Source: Klebsormidium nitens (lineage: Eukaryota; Streptophyta; Klebsormidiophyceae; Klebsormidiales; Klebsormidiaceae). Taken from it: DNA of 64,000 bases. The notes below the pieces were generated by a model that was not told where the DNA came from, searched no databases, and was given only the letters and a program-made list of their open reading frames with translations. The position numbers and the translations under genes are program-made. Each line of letters opens with the position of its first letter. Position 1 is the first letter of the stretch. The DNA lies in NCBI GenBank assembly GCA_000708835.1, contig DF236954.1, positions 183,749 to 247,748 on the forward strand, in the 5' to 3' direction. Positions 22,337 through 35,675 of the stretch are shown in pieces.

Positions 22337-25300
22337 TCACGCCGCATTCGAAACCTTCCTTTCGGCTTCCATCCCATGACCAAACAACTCCTTCTTTGCT
22401 ACGCACGGGTGGGAAATCCACCGGCAGTAAACGACCGCTGCGCCCACCACCGAGGCCATTGACAGCGCCGCAAGCGCGCCGAAGTTGCGCGGGTCCTCCG
22501 CGGCCATCGCGACCCCGAGCATGACCAGCTCGGCGAGGCTGCACAGCGAGAGCTCCGTGGTGCTGACTACGCTGCTGTGGGACTCGGGAATCGCGGTCTG
22601 GAAAACCTGCGTGTCGACCACGTCGTATGTCCACATGCCCAGGCGGGACAGCACCTGCAGGACGGGGGGTCACAGAAACGGGTTGGTTCGGGCTGAAAAC
22701 GGAATACAGAGCTACTCCTTAGGTGTTCAATGACCAAGCTAATATGAAGGCCGCTGATGGACACACGTTACCGATGGCCCAGACTTCCCTTGTCAACTTT
22801 GCTAACCTAATGGAGAGTGGTATCAAAATGCATCCGCGTGCTACATACATCTTTTGTGGAAGGGCAGCCCTTCATCGAAGCCAAAAGACATCATGTACTT
22901 TGGCGAAGCTAAGGCCTGAAGGCGACAAGAGACGCTTCGGAGACAACCACGCAGACAATTCAAGGATGAGACGGACCGACTGAAACAACCTAGGAATGAG
23001 AAGTTCGCTTGGTGCCGCAGGCCAATCCGAGGTGTCCAATGCGTTCTCGAAAGGGTGCTTCGTCACACTGGCCGACGAGCCGAAAAGAGAAAGGGCAAGA
23101 AACAAGGGAAGGAGGGACTCACAATCAGCGCCAGGAACCCGACCATGAAAGCACCGCTCGCGGCGCCAGCCGGGCGGGCAATGTACACTGCCACGGAAAG
23201 GGCGAGGCAGGCCGCCTGGAAGCTGAGTGCGAATGCGCCCGCGTTCAGCAGGCCGACGCGCTCGATGATCCACGCGGAGCTGAACGTGGCGGCAAATCCG
23301 AAGAGCGCGCACGCGCCACGGAAGCCGCCGATCACTTGTGGGCTGATGCCTGCACGATTCGTACGGAACGAGTCAGGGGCTGAGAAAACAGGACTTCGAC
23401 CACCTTTATGACGGGCTTTGGGTGTATCTATCAGAGGGTAAAAAAAGAGAACGGTGCTCGAATTGAGAGCACAGACAATGAAGTGGTACGACCCAGTATC
23501 AACCCCCAAGAGAAGAAAGACCGACTCAGATCACTTCATCTCTGGCTCCGCCAATCCCTCACAAGTAAAGCTTTGTTGTGCTCCGCCGTGGATTCGGAGG
23601 CTCCGCCGAGGATGAAAGCGGTTATTCTGTTCATTCAATCTGTTTCGAAAAAGAAGCAGTGCGCTGGACAAGAAAGCTTTCGCATCGTGCTGAGACTTTT
23701 CGAGGAGCCTGAACGCCAAGGCGTCTCCACTTGAACAATCTTTTGTAACTCACTCATTACAATTCCGTTTGATTATTAAGAATGGGCCACCTTCCACGAC
23801 GCAGGCCAGAATGGTGTTGGGCAGCATGTTCTGCGCACTTCCAAAGAGATATCAGATTGCTGCCCCAAACCTTACCACGCCAACTCCACATCTATTCAAT
23901 CCCCCCGCGCGAATTTAAAGTCTCGTCAGAATTCATAGAAGAACAAAATGACAGATGCTCTAGGACGCAGACTAGAGACTTCCGCAGCTGCGCACCTTGC
24001 GTCGTGAGGAATGACGTGATGAGCCCCCCCGGCGACAGCACCGCGTTGAAGAACAGCATCACGTACGCGATACTCGCGGGGAGCACCGGTTGCTGCAGGT
24101 ATAACCGCCAGCCGTTCTTGAGCGCTTCCAGAAAGCTCTTCCGTTTCGGGGGGGTCCCTTCCCTCGCGCGCTGCTCGAGCGAGTACCGGCGGAGAGCCCC
24201 CCGGGAGATTTTGTCGGTCAGGTGGATGAAGAACAGTTGGAGGGGGAGGAAGGCGGCAACGGCAGTGGCGGCGATCCCGAGGGACACGGCCGGGGTGAAG
24301 CGGGAGAGAACTAGACCGAGGGAGAACGGGCCGAAGATCTCGGAGCCGAGGTCGAGCCGCCGAAGGAGCGCGTTGGCCTCTGCGGAGAGACGAAGGTTAC
24401 AGGGCTTTAGGAGCGGTGAAGACATATCGGCACGGATTAGAAAACTTTGGACCAGCTTGAGACGATTTTTACCCCGGTTCGTGACACCTTTCGAAGTGGG
24501 TTCGAAACCGGCCCAAAGAGTTCCTGCAGCTCATGGTTAAACGTCACAGATTCTTGTCGTCATCCTCCGACTCTCCGCCAAAAAGCTAGGCATCCAATTT
24601 TTACAGGATCGCACTACCTACTAAAGACAGGTGTACTCTTGTCCAAGTGCAGTGTTGTGGCATATCCATGACGTAGATTTGATGAAGTCGGAGCAGAAGT
24701 AATCTGTTCGAAAACGAGCTGTAAATAATTTCGAAAGTACCTCGATCCCATTTCGAATCAACAAACAATCTTACCTGCAAGAGCGATATGTCGATTTGGC
24801 CCAGCCAATTGCACCACCCAATCCCGCTCGTATGCAACGCCCGAGCCAATCCCGGCTAACCGTTCAACAACCCCCGCTAACGTGAGGAAGATGAACCAAG
24901 GCCGCCGGATGAGTTGACCAGCGGTTGCACAGGCAGAGGCGCCAGACTGAAAGGCGTAGAGGGTAACACACGCAGAGGCGACCATGGAGGTGACCTAACA
25001 AAAAAAGGCAAAACAGTGTCAAAAAGAGCAAACGTCTAGAAAGGAGCTGGGAAACTGACACAGGTGCCTATGACTCTTTTTGACAAAGAAGAGGTGAGGC
25101 GTCAGTGTTGCCATCAACGACCTTTGATTCCACTTCTGTGATATGATAATCAGGCACCCAAGACAGCTGGCCTGGTAAGAGGCATGGGCTGTACCTGAAA
25201 TCTCAGCACTGCGTAAGAGGGGCGACCAAAACTTAAGGGGGAGAGCACATGCACAAACACCAATTTGCAGTTCATGACACAAAAAATTATGGGAAGTAGA

Positions 25301-27554
25301 CAGGGCAGCAAACACATGAAGAAGGTTCCTCACTTGCATAGTGGCGAGTATTCTGAGAGCAGGTAACCGGGGGGTCTCATCCAGCAGGTCTCCAATGATT
25401 GGGCCCAGCGCAAACACGCCCACCTGTAAGGAACATGAACGTCGGATAAAGAGAGGCTGGACAAAGAAAGTAACCGCAAATGGACCTGAAAACCAATAGA
25501 GAGTCTCCTCAATCGACCTTGCACCGGCGATCGCGGCTGGGTTTTTGAATGCTGACGACAGTGGCTACACGAGCTTTCACCATCATCTTTGTAACTTTCT
25601 GTAAATCCAAAAACGTAGGGCCCCACGTACAAAGCCCAAAAAACATTGTTACGTCTAGCCAATTCAAGGGGCTCTGGTGGCTGCTGGAGGATTGTGAAAG
25701 CAGACTGGCAAGAGCACTGGTTGACGCACTATTCGCTTCCAGGTTTGTGAGAAACTCGAAAACTAGCACTTGGAACCCGCTAACGTTCAATATCTACAAG
25801 CACATCTCGCTTTTCGCACTTTCTCATCAACCTTTGGGTCATAGTCAGAATTAAGTACCTGTCCCGCAAAACTGATGATAGCGATGGGTAACAAGCTGTT
25901 GCTGAGGAGCCCAATCACTGCTGGAACCGCAAACCGAAACGTTCGCTCAGCCGTACAGTTGGCGGTGTAAGCAGCAAACATCCCTGCAGAAAACCAGAGA
26001 AGTCAGAACCTGGTCAGTGGCGGGGATAGCAAAGCAGAGAGGTGAAGAATGCCGGCAAAGCCAAAATAGGTTCAGCGGAAAAAGAAACGTCCACACGATA
26101 TGAGGAACTACGGATCACAACAAGGTTTTCTGGTATTGCCAGATGCTGCCAACCTTTTGAAATTTATGGAATCCTTCAAAGCAAGAAGTTTGAAATGACC
26201 GGACAATCCATGGATGCGCGGCGAACTTGAAACCAAACACTCGAAAGTGTGAAAATGGAACTGAAGAAGTGGTTTGAAGATGCGCTTCCGCTAGTATGAG
26301 ATGTTAGGACTGTTGCCAAGATGCAACTACTTGCAGAAAACGAAAAAGAAGGTCTCCGTGCAAACCAACAAAGAACTAATGAGTTTGTTGGATAGTACAT
26401 TCATGGCAGACGGATTAGAAACTGCAACGGGGCAAGTATGTTATCGGGGGTAGACCCCACTCTAACATTGTCTATCTAACTGTACAGGCACCTTTGGCTT
26501 CATATCAAGAAACGTTTGCCTCCCAAGCACTTTGCCGAACACATGAGACAACCCTTGAGACATGAACACAGAAACTAAAATCCTTTGTTGTTGCATCTCG
26601 AATCCCCCAGTGACTGTTGTGCCCCAATGAGTTCCACTGTTTACTCAAGTCATGAAAGAGGGCCTAAGTCTTCCTTGGCGATATACAAGATAACCAGAAA
26701 ACAGATCAACATAGATCATGGTCCATAAGGACTCTTGAAAATAAACTGCAACACAATACTCAGCACTCACATCGAAGCGCTTGCGGATGTGCTGGTGTCC
26801 GCGCCAGCTTCTCCTGCTCCTCTTTGGACTGAACCGGCACATTCGCAAGAATGACGTCCTCGTTCAACCCGAAGTCTTGCACCTCCTCTTCCAACCAGAC
26901 ACTCGAGCCCTCCGCCCCATAGTCTGCTGTTGTGATCACCAGGCCCGTCGAACAGCACACCCGAAGACTCCGTTCTCTTCTCTCCTGAACTTGTGCATCG
27001 CGCCGCAAACATCCGAGTCCGCTGGTTTGCCACACCCATGTGCTCTTCGAAAACCCTGGGCGACTGAGCGTTCTATGGCTCCTAAAGAGCTTATGGCCAT
27101 CTCTTGACTGACGCGCAATGCAAGACACCGCTGTCTTGGTCCTCCGCTTGCATCTAACTCTAAATCCTGGTGACCCTCTCAAAAATGCTGCGCGCCCCCC
27201 AACCTTTGCCGTGTCATGCCTGCTGCATTCAGGCTTTCCAAAATAACCATGTCCATCTGGTTTTCTGCAGATTGGCCTCCCAACCTCGCAGAAAAGATCG
27301 ACGCCACGGTCGCCCGCAAAGTTCTGCAAAAGACCCCAGGGTGGCGATCTTGATCTGGGAAGGCTCCTAGGTAACTCCAACGAAGCAAGCCCGCGCTCAG
27401 CTCCTGAAGTGGTACAAGCTAGGCTGCCGGGATAGCAGTGCAGAAGCCTTTTTGCAGCGCCGCCGCAACCTGCTGTTCGGGTCCTTCTGCGGACTTCGGG
27501 AGCCCTCGCCAGCACTGTTGCATTGAGGCTGCTTGTGCAGCGAGCGGTAGCCAT
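22337..27554 (-). CDS. Ferroportin/IREG-type metal exporter (SLC40 family), likely organellar
   Basis: Seven exons on the minus strand, 27554-26771, 25983-25859, 25423-25334, 24994-24775, 24379-23996, 23349-23123, 22654-22337, join in phase to 715 aa. The first about 205 residues are Arg/Ser-rich with few acidic residues, as expected of a plastid or mitochondrial presequence; an acidic linker follows. Family landmarks in order: YTANCTAERTFRFAVPAVIGLL (membrane segment 1), GVFALGPIIGDLLDETPR, ERDWVVQLAG (the Asp of the conserved ERDWVV motif is present), LYLQQPVLPASIAYVML, and RLGMWTYDVVDTQVFQTAIPES. Ferroportins export Fe2+ and other divalent metals; plant IREG3/MAR1 acts at the plastid envelope, and the presequence points to that branch. 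About ten hydrophobic segments are distributed over exons 2-7. The transport substrate cannot be read from sequence. Confidence 0.87.
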
Positions 27555-28486
27555 TTTGTCTCATTTCAGAGCGCTTTTAGGGTGATTGAGTCAGCTCGAC
27601 AAGAACCAGCAGCTACATCTAGTACAACCTGGAAGGAACCCAAAACTGATGTGCGCTACAAATCTTCAGCTCAACTATCTTCGATGGCTCAGAGAGTCCT
27701 CTAGAAGATTGATCTCTGCCGCCAGCTCATTGAAGCAGCAGAGCTTTCACCACATTCACACCTAAAACGATGAAACCAGACAGCGCCCAATGAAATGTGC
27801 AGACTCGAACAGGAGGTAGGTAAATAGAGCTCTGGCAACGGTCTATTCACGGGCGCAGAAGAGATCTGCATCCACCACTGCGCAATCAGCTGCTGAAGTC
27901 TGATGCAGAAACTTGAAGTTGAAAGCAGCTGACGAGCAGTGACGACAAGACAAACAGCGCCACAATCATTCCTGAATGCTGGGACACGGGCTAGACTCTA
28001 GACTCTAGAGTCTAGAGTGAAGATGTGCTGCTCCTCTTCAGCTTATGATGAGTCTCGAGCCCTATCCGTGCTGATGTAGGCATAAATTTTCACTCGGTAG
28101 GCGTTCCGCGCACAGAATCAGGGTTCAAGAAGTCAGGCAGCGCCCGGGGTGAGATGCACCGGCTTGGAAGTCCACTGGTCGGTGCAATGACCGGCTGAGG
28201 ACTTGCGTTCGGGAGCTCAAGTCGACGTGGCCAATCATCGGTCGGAAAAATATTTTCCGTTCCAGAAAGGGACCGGAATCATGTACACGGAACGACCGCG
28301 CCACCAATTTCAACTTGTACACACAAATTACACTCAAATCCAGTTTTTACGGTGAAGTTGGACTAGCCAACGAGAGTACAGTGTCAAGACATTTACGGCG
28401 CGTGCAAGACTCTAGAGGGAAGACTTCACTGTCTGTCAGCTTCAACATTTGATCGAGCTTGATACCGCGAGCAATGTGAGGAAGAG
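27555..28486. other. Divergent intergenic region between ferroportin and ALG3 genes
   Basis: 932 bp between two start codons transcribed away from each other. It presumably holds both promoters. Apart from the 24 bp palindrome no distinct element was recognised. Confidence 0.5.
27995..28018. repeat. 24 bp perfect palindrome built of CTCTAGA units
   Basis: A perfect inverted repeat centred at 28006/28007, composed of alternating ACTCTAG and CTAGAGT units. It lies between the divergent ferroportin and ALG3 genes, about 470 bp upstream of the ALG3 ATG. It could be a dimer binding site or a hairpin. Confidence 0.7.
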
Positions 28487-31400
28487 ATGGCGCCTCGAAT
28501 GGCGCAAGAAAGGAGCAAGGGGTCGTCTGGTCCTCTGATGCAGCTCTGGCGAGGACTGAACAATCCTCGGGATGGGCGCGTCATGTTGCTGGTGTCCCTG
28601 GGGCTTTTGGCTCTGGAGGCTGTGCTATGCTCAGCCATCGTTTGGAAAGTTCCATGTAAGTCCGATGTGTCTCATTTGGCTTGGTTTTCAGTAAGTGATG
28701 TATTTGACATATGCTTGAGGGAGGCCTCCCTGCCACCTGTTAAATTGCATTGTGTTGTGACTGCGGTGCTGTGTTCACCACCTTTTGTGCTGTTGCAGCT
28801 AAACTTCCAAGGGCGCTTTTCAACACAATGCAATGCTGCAACTCCTTCTTGAGCATTCCCACCTCTTTTCTGCAGATACTGAGATTGATTGGGAGGCGTA
28901 CATGTCCCAAGTCACAGGGTTTGTTGGTGGGGAGAGAGATTACAAGGAACTGAAAGGCGGGACAGGGCCAATCGTGTATCCAGCTGGCCACTTGTACATA
29001 TTTACAGCTCTGCAGCAATTCACGGGCGGCAGTGTTCCTCTTGCACAAGTGAGCAAAGAGTGACTGGAGGATTATGATGTTCTCAGTCTTGTTTGAATGC
29101 TCAAGGCCAGTATTGCAGATTCCACAATGATAACCAGCTCGTGGAGTTCGTTTATCATTGCTGGTCCTTGCCTGTGCTCTCTCTCCCTTTGACGGTAATG
29201 GTTATGGTAATGGCTGTCTGCCAAGCGTGATTGTCGTCTCTCTGACACTCCCTTTCCTGGTCTGCAGTTGTGGTTTATTGGCCTGTACCTTGTGAACCTG
29301 GCGTTCGCTCTCTTAGTGTATGCGCAATCCCAGGCCGTGCCGCCGTGGGCACTCGTACTGCTGTGCCTGTCAAAGCGAGTGCACTCGATCTTCGTGCTGC
29401 GCCTCTTCAATGATTGCTGGGCCATGACGCTGCTGTATGGATCTATGGCACTGCTCCAAAGGCGGAGTTGGTTGTTGGGACTACTGTTGTACAGGTATGC
29501 CGCCTCCCACTTTCATACAGACAAATGCATCTGAATCTGCACAGTTCATTGGCTGCTTTTGGCAGTTATGTCATCTACATCACATAGCAACAGCTGGTTT
29601 GTCGGGAAGAACCTTGAGTTGGTTTCGGGATTTGATCGCAAGTTGTTGCTACTTTGTTTCTGACAATCTGTGCTGATCTGTTTCCTTAGTATTAAAGGGG
29701 ACTGCTCATGTAAGATGGCTGCTCACTCCCAGAGTTTCTGTGGAACCATTCACATTTTGAGTTCAATGCTTTGAATTCTTGGACAGGTCTTCCATCCTAC
29801 TTTATGAATGCCCTCTTACATTTCCCTGTCGCAGTGCAGCTGTTTCTGTCAAGATGAACATCCTCCTTATGGCGCCTGCGCTTTTACTGCTTCTTCTCAA
29901 GGTTAGTCCAGCTTGTGATCGGCATGATTGTTGTATTGTTCCTTTCAGGGAGCCCTCAGCTTTTATCTGGACTTGCTCTAAGTGGATCCAACTCATTTCA
30001 CAACCTGTTGTTTCTGTACCGTTGTAACAAACCGATCTGGTTATAAATATCGTTGATTTTCAATGTAGACCACGCTGTTAACGTTCCCCCACTTTTGTGC
30101 ACTTGTTTATGCACTTCGACCTTCATGCTGACATTGGTTCGTCCATGTGCAGGACACATCGCTGTTGAAGGTTGCACTGGCGCTGGGGGTTGCTGCAGCT
30201 CTTCAGGTAGGGAGTTGTGGAAGAACAGCAGAGGAATGACGCTGCGTTTTTGTTGCAGGGATCATTCAAAATGTTGGAGTTGAGCGCCACTTACCTCTAT
30301 GGATGTGCAAGGCTTGATAAGGGTCAGAGTTGCTGGAATGTTCTTTATTTTGATGCGATAGGTGGTCGAAGATCATTATTTTCCTTGTAGAACATGCAAA
30401 TATTTTCTCTAGGCAACCATGCAACGCGTGGGTTGCTCGACCAATATCAGGAGCGGGCGTCCCACTGTTCCCCATACTTGTTTTTCTTGGTTCTGGGGCC
30501 CCCTTTTGAAGGCAATGAAACTCATCAGTCTGTCAGGGATTATTGGGGGCTACCTTTTGCTCATATCGTACAGCAACATTGGCTACGATTTCAGCAACAT
30601 CGATCCATTTCAAAGAGCCTTCTTCGGTATCTCAGGTGGTCCTGGGGCTGCCTTTCCTACTGACATATCCCTGGTCCTACATCGCCCGATCATTTGAGCT
30701 TAGCCGCGTCTTCATCCATCACTGGTGAGCAAACCATTGCAAAGTGCTCCAGGAAACAGCTTGTACATCGCAGTTTTGAGTCTTTGAAGGCAGTGATATG
30801 CTGGCAATGGTCCTGGAATTCAGCAGATCTTGCAGCATAGTGGCTGGTCTACACACCTCTGCCCTTTTGCAATCAACGTGTCTGCCCCTCATGCATGGTT
30901 ACGTTGCATCTGGTGAAACCACCCCTTTGGTTCCATGCAGCGCTCACTGGCAGTAAGGTCAGCAGACACTGCCTTTTTAAATTGATGCCGCTTGGAACCA
31001 AGTTTAGAGTTGCAATTAAGCAGTGCATCAGTACTTTTGATACTTCCTGGTTGAGCCTCTTCTATGTCCCCCTTGGTTGTCTTGTGGTTATCAAATGCTA
31101 ATTTGTTCAGCTCACCACCTTCAGGTCTGTCAATCTGAAGTTCCTGCCTGAGGACATCTTCCTGTCCAAGCCGCTCGCCATTCTGTTGCTGGGCCTACAC
31201 CTGAGCCTCCTCTTCCTCTTCGCCAACTACAGATGGTGCAGGTGATTTAATTGATGTTCCTGGTCGAATTTTTACTTGCGGGTGTACTTCGCTTCAGGTT
31301 GAAGAATTTGGTTTTCTTGCATCAACTCTCGCGCACCCAACTTTTGGCTGCAATTGCGGATTTATCTATGTGTCTCAAAGTCATGTCGTTGCAGCTCAGT

Positions 31401-34400
31401 CTGCTGACGCTTCAAGTACTTTGCTTTCAGTGCTTGCTTTCGACCTCCCAGTCGAAGATTTCCCAGGCTGCGACGGGTTCCTCTATCGACCTTCAGTCTG
31501 CATGCCTTCGTCTGCTTTCTTAGAAGCCTTGCTTTGTATATGCAGTTCCTTTTCTGCTGTCAGTCTGTTCGACGAGGCCTCCCCTTGCGAGTGATGAATT
31601 TTCCAAATCCAACGCTGATTCGCTGATGAAACACACGAAATCGAGCTTTTTAACCCTGACGCACAGTGGAGGCCTCTCCATTTCCCCCCTTCTTTTCTGT
31701 GTTGCTCTTCGCTTTGTGCTTGTTCGGTGCTTCGGAGCATCTTCGGTCATTCAACGGTCGTAGAAAACTAGGACAATCCGGATCCTATGCCTTGATGATT
31801 GTTAGACTCAGCGAGTCGGACAATGACTACCGGATTGCCTGGGTTTTCAAAGTCTTGACTTTTCGTGTGAAGATTTTTTTGGTTGCTCGTCGGTGGTCTC
31901 GATCACTCCTTCATTTGTTTTTCAAGCAGGATAGCTCGATTCTCAAAGCAGATTATTGCAAAGCCAACTCTCTTGTGGCAGCAGATCTGACCGTTAAGGC
32001 ACTCCTGATCTCGGTGATGATTATCGATGACGAGACTGAGCTCAAGCTGGTTCTGCTGGTGGCCTGGCCTGCTGCGGCCGCGTTTTGCGGTCGTGGCAGT
32101 TTCGGGCCGTCAGTCAGGCCAGCCACCTGCCGCAAGGCGGGTGGCGAAGACGTTAATTCGAGGCATTTGTCTGAGAGAACCGGAGAATAGCCTTGGGTCT
32201 TGGGGGTGTCAAACAATGTCTCAGAAGTTGGAGGAAATAAAATACAGAATGATTAGTGGCCTTCAGAACCATAGAAGCTCGCGAGTTCGATGCACCTTGC
32301 AAAGTATGCCGATGCCTTCTTTTGACTTTGTGGGTTTGTCAAGGCCGTTTTCAAGTTGTGAGTCCTCGCAGCTGATGTGCAGGGTTTCTATGCGACTCGC
32401 AGGAAAAGCGGTTTGCCGTGATCTGACCTGTTGTAGTTCTTTGCTCGCTCGGTTGTAACACTCGAGGCCTCTGCAGCTAGTGGATGATGAGACACCCGTA
32501 TCACGACGGTCATCAGAGCCAGGGCCGCGGTCCTCGACAGGGCTGATAACATATGGAACTTCTTCTGACACACAAGCCGCAGGCCGGCTGCAAGGAGTGA
32601 TCTAGTGTTGAAAGTTTGATACACCGTACTTTCTGTGTTCCACGATTGTTGATTTGGAATTTGTTTGCTTGTGTTTGTGAGGAGATCGTAAACCTGAACC
32701 GTTCAAGCTTGCCCAATGATGCTAAACATCTTCTTTCGACTGAGCGACCCCTCCACGGAGGGCGAATGCTGTCAACCAAACCGCTGATTAATTATTGACT
32801 GAGGGCAAGCAAATAACCAGAACAGCCGATTGCATTCTCGGACGAACTTTACTGCCTCCTCTTTACTTTGGTTGCGTCTTTGTTTTGTCGGACCTTACAA
32901 GGTTTGATTCAGTGCGCTACTGGTTGCCTTGCTTCTACTCTTCCACGTAGATATGCGAGCCAGGTTTTTGATTCGGTTCCTGTTGCGTTCCATTTGCTGA
33001 GGAGTGCCCTGTGACGATACCCTTATGCTTATTTCTGAGCGCCCCTTCGGGGCGATCTGCTGACAAATATCCGCTTAGTACCTGAGGGCACTGCATCTGT
33101 GAGAATGATTCCGATTCGTCGGCGCTGTCCATGTTTCTCTTCTGGTTCAATGTCATCAGGCAGATGTCGGCCGCATATTGCTGACGACGAGCTTTGCTTT
33201 TGAGGGGTCATCAGGTTGTCTGCGTTCTGAGTACGTGGTCCATCACGTTTTGGTCTGTTTCGACTCCTTAGTCCCTGCAACACCTGCGGTCGCAACCATG
33301 CCCGTCTGAACTGGCGCCGGTCCATTCGCCCGACATGCTGATCACGCCTCTTTTACTGCAGATCAAGTGGCGGGATCGTCCAGACCGTCAAGTCTCAGCA
33401 GACAGCTGGGCCCGCGAGAAGCCGCGTCACTGCTGCGCGTGAGTCGCCATCCTTCAGCTTTGCTCTCGATGTTTCACGTCTTTGTGGCATATTGTGATCC
33501 GGCAATGGTGAGAATCCTGGTTACAAAGGAGTGCATCTCAGTTGATCGCTAGTCAGCTTGAGCTGGAGTTGTACGGTTTGGCAGTGATTCAAATCTGGAG
33601 AGTGCCTGATCTCGTGCCACGTGTCGTGCTCTATGTGGACAGACGTCACGACGGTGATGTTCGTTGCCAACTTCATCGGCATCGTCTGCGCCCGGACCTT
33701 GCACTACCAGTTCTACTCCTGGTAAGCCTTGCCGCAAGCGCCTTCGCCCTAGTTTTCTTTCTCAGTTGCGGTAGTCCCTGATTTTGCAGTGTTATCAGGT
33801 CGAAGCAGACGACTTTGGCTCCTTTTGGTTCTCTTCAATTGAGTCAGCTTCCCTTGCTTCTTCATCTTACTCGGAGTACTGTGTCACGCAATTCCACCTT
33901 AGCTTGAGAGAACTAATTCTCTTGAGGTTTCTCGAGTCCTCTTGAATAAGTTGAGCGATCCTTGTCGCTGCTGAACTCCAAATTCGAGAAGAGTGTATGG
34001 CCTTCGTTGACCAACTTAGCGTTCATGAGTTAGCGCATAAATGGCGGCGCCTTCGATTCGACACCGCCATTCTGCTGAATCTCGCTTCGTCCAAACGGGC
34101 AGGATAGCGAGATCTGGGCACATCTTTAAAGCAACCCAACCTTGCACTCATTGAAGGGATTTGTTGCAGGTACTTCCATATGCTGCCGTACCTACTTTGG
34201 CGGTGCCCGTTTCCAGTTCTTGCTCGGTAAGAAACGTTGCCCTCGTCAGACATGTGGGAACAAGAATAGATAGTCACTGCCATTCGTCGTCTTTTGTCTT
34301 AGCAATTTTCTCCCCTTGTAGATTGCGTCCTGCATCTCTTCTTTGTGGATCAAGACAAGTGCCACGCTGATTGGTTTGGAATGCGCGAGCAGGGTGTCAG

Positions 34401-34665
34401 AGCCCCTCTGTCTGACTTCGATGAGACGTTTTTGTGAGATTCTTATCATATTTGCTTGTATGCGCTATTTCTGACGTCCAACTCGATCTTTCGATTGCGC
34501 AGGTTGATCCTCTGGGCCGGCATTGAGTACTGCTGGAACGTCTTCCCATCGACTCCGGCCTCCTCGGCTCTGCTTCTGGCCTTGCATGTAACGGTGCTTG
34601 TTGGACTTTGGTTTGGGAAAGCGGAGAGTCCATACGTATCAGTTCCAAAGTCAAAAGGCCTGTGA
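28487..34665 (+). CDS. ALG3: Dol-P-Man:Man5GlcNAc2-PP-Dol alpha-1,3-mannosyltransferase
   Basis: Eleven exons, 28487-28655, 28876-29048, 29268-29494, 29835-29901, 30153-30206, 30636-30724, 31125-31241, 33362-33438, 33643-33721, 34170-34226, 34503-34665, give a closed 423 aa protein, close to plant ALG3 length. The enzyme adds the first lumenal mannose to Man5GlcNAc2-PP-dolichol in the ER, starting the lumenal phase of N-glycan precursor assembly. Diagnostic blocks: [13 protein letters not shown] with [13 protein letters not shown] (lumenal loop), [15 protein letters not shown] (about 149-162), [67 protein letters not shown] and [13 protein letters not shown]. About ten hydrophobic segments fit a polytopic ER protein. 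There is no KDEL or KKxx tail. All introns are GT-AG; intron 7 is unusually long. Confidence 0.95.
31242..33361. other. 2.1 kb intron 7 of ALG3
   Basis: Other introns of this gene are 200-450 bp. The DNA inside shows no exon that would keep phase, no long open frame with support and no recognisable terminal repeats. It may be an old insertion. Confidence 0.55.
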
Positions 34666-35675
34666 TCTGGACAAGTTGCTTGTGTAAAATAGACGACCGC
34701 CAGGCTTGCTTTGCCAGCCAACAAGAGTCTCGTGTTTGTCAGTGCAAAAGTTTCTCCTGCCAAGCTGCGCTGTGGCATTGTGTACTTGTTCCGTTGCTTT
34801 TGGCATGATATTGTGTCTCGCACTCGATTCAGCTAGTGAGGCTTGTTCGGTACGATATCGACTATATCACTTTTCTTTGTGTGGCCAATGCATTGACTCC
34901 ATGCATGCTTCATTACAATGCTCGTAGCTATCTTGATTCAGGCATGCATGCATGTCTACTTAATTCGAGATACAATGATGCGCATTCAAGTATCGAGCCC
35001 ATTTCGAATGCGGTATGTCAATGCAGCATGCGTCTGCTGCACACATGGCCGTGCAGCAGAGGTGGCCGCGAACGGCAATAATAGTTCCCAGGGAAACTAC
35101 ACCGATCCTAGTCCGACCATGCCATGTAGCATGCATGCTGCATGTAAAGGTGTAATACCGGAAGCAAGGTCTGATTTGCACACTTTAATGCAATTACTGA
35201 TCTTTGGCGCGCCAACATTCTGGATAACGTACAAGTTTCTTCCCACGGTTTTTGCTGGATGGTTATTGATTGATAAGTTGGTTGAAAACATTGCAGCCAT
35301 GGCCCCGTCATTGCCAGTGACGTGACCAGTCGTATAGCGGCTGTATAAAGTAGAAGAATGTGTACCAATGACAAGCTCGAGAAGTTGTGGGTAGAGCAAG
35401 CGGGTGTCAGCTGCTGTATACAGACAAATGGATACCATCTTGGAGTGTTCAATCGAGTCATTTGTACAAAAACTTGCTGCCGACAGCGCTCAGGCCACGC
35501 CAAATCACCAGCAATCACCAATCACCGCCTCACAATCGGTTAGGAGCTCGCCATGGCTCCAATATCTACCTTTCGACAGCAAAAGCTATGTACAATCGGC
35601 ACTGGATGTATGGTTACTGATAGGACCATAAGCAAAGAATCTGAGGGCCCGCCAGCTCGCCGTAAGCTCCACGTG
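34666..35675. other. Convergent intergenic region, ALG3 to AMP deaminase
   Basis: AT-richer DNA with several GCATGCATGC-type alternating purine/pyrimidine patches (34900-34950 and 35110-35135). No coding or RNA gene is supported. Confidence 0.5.
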
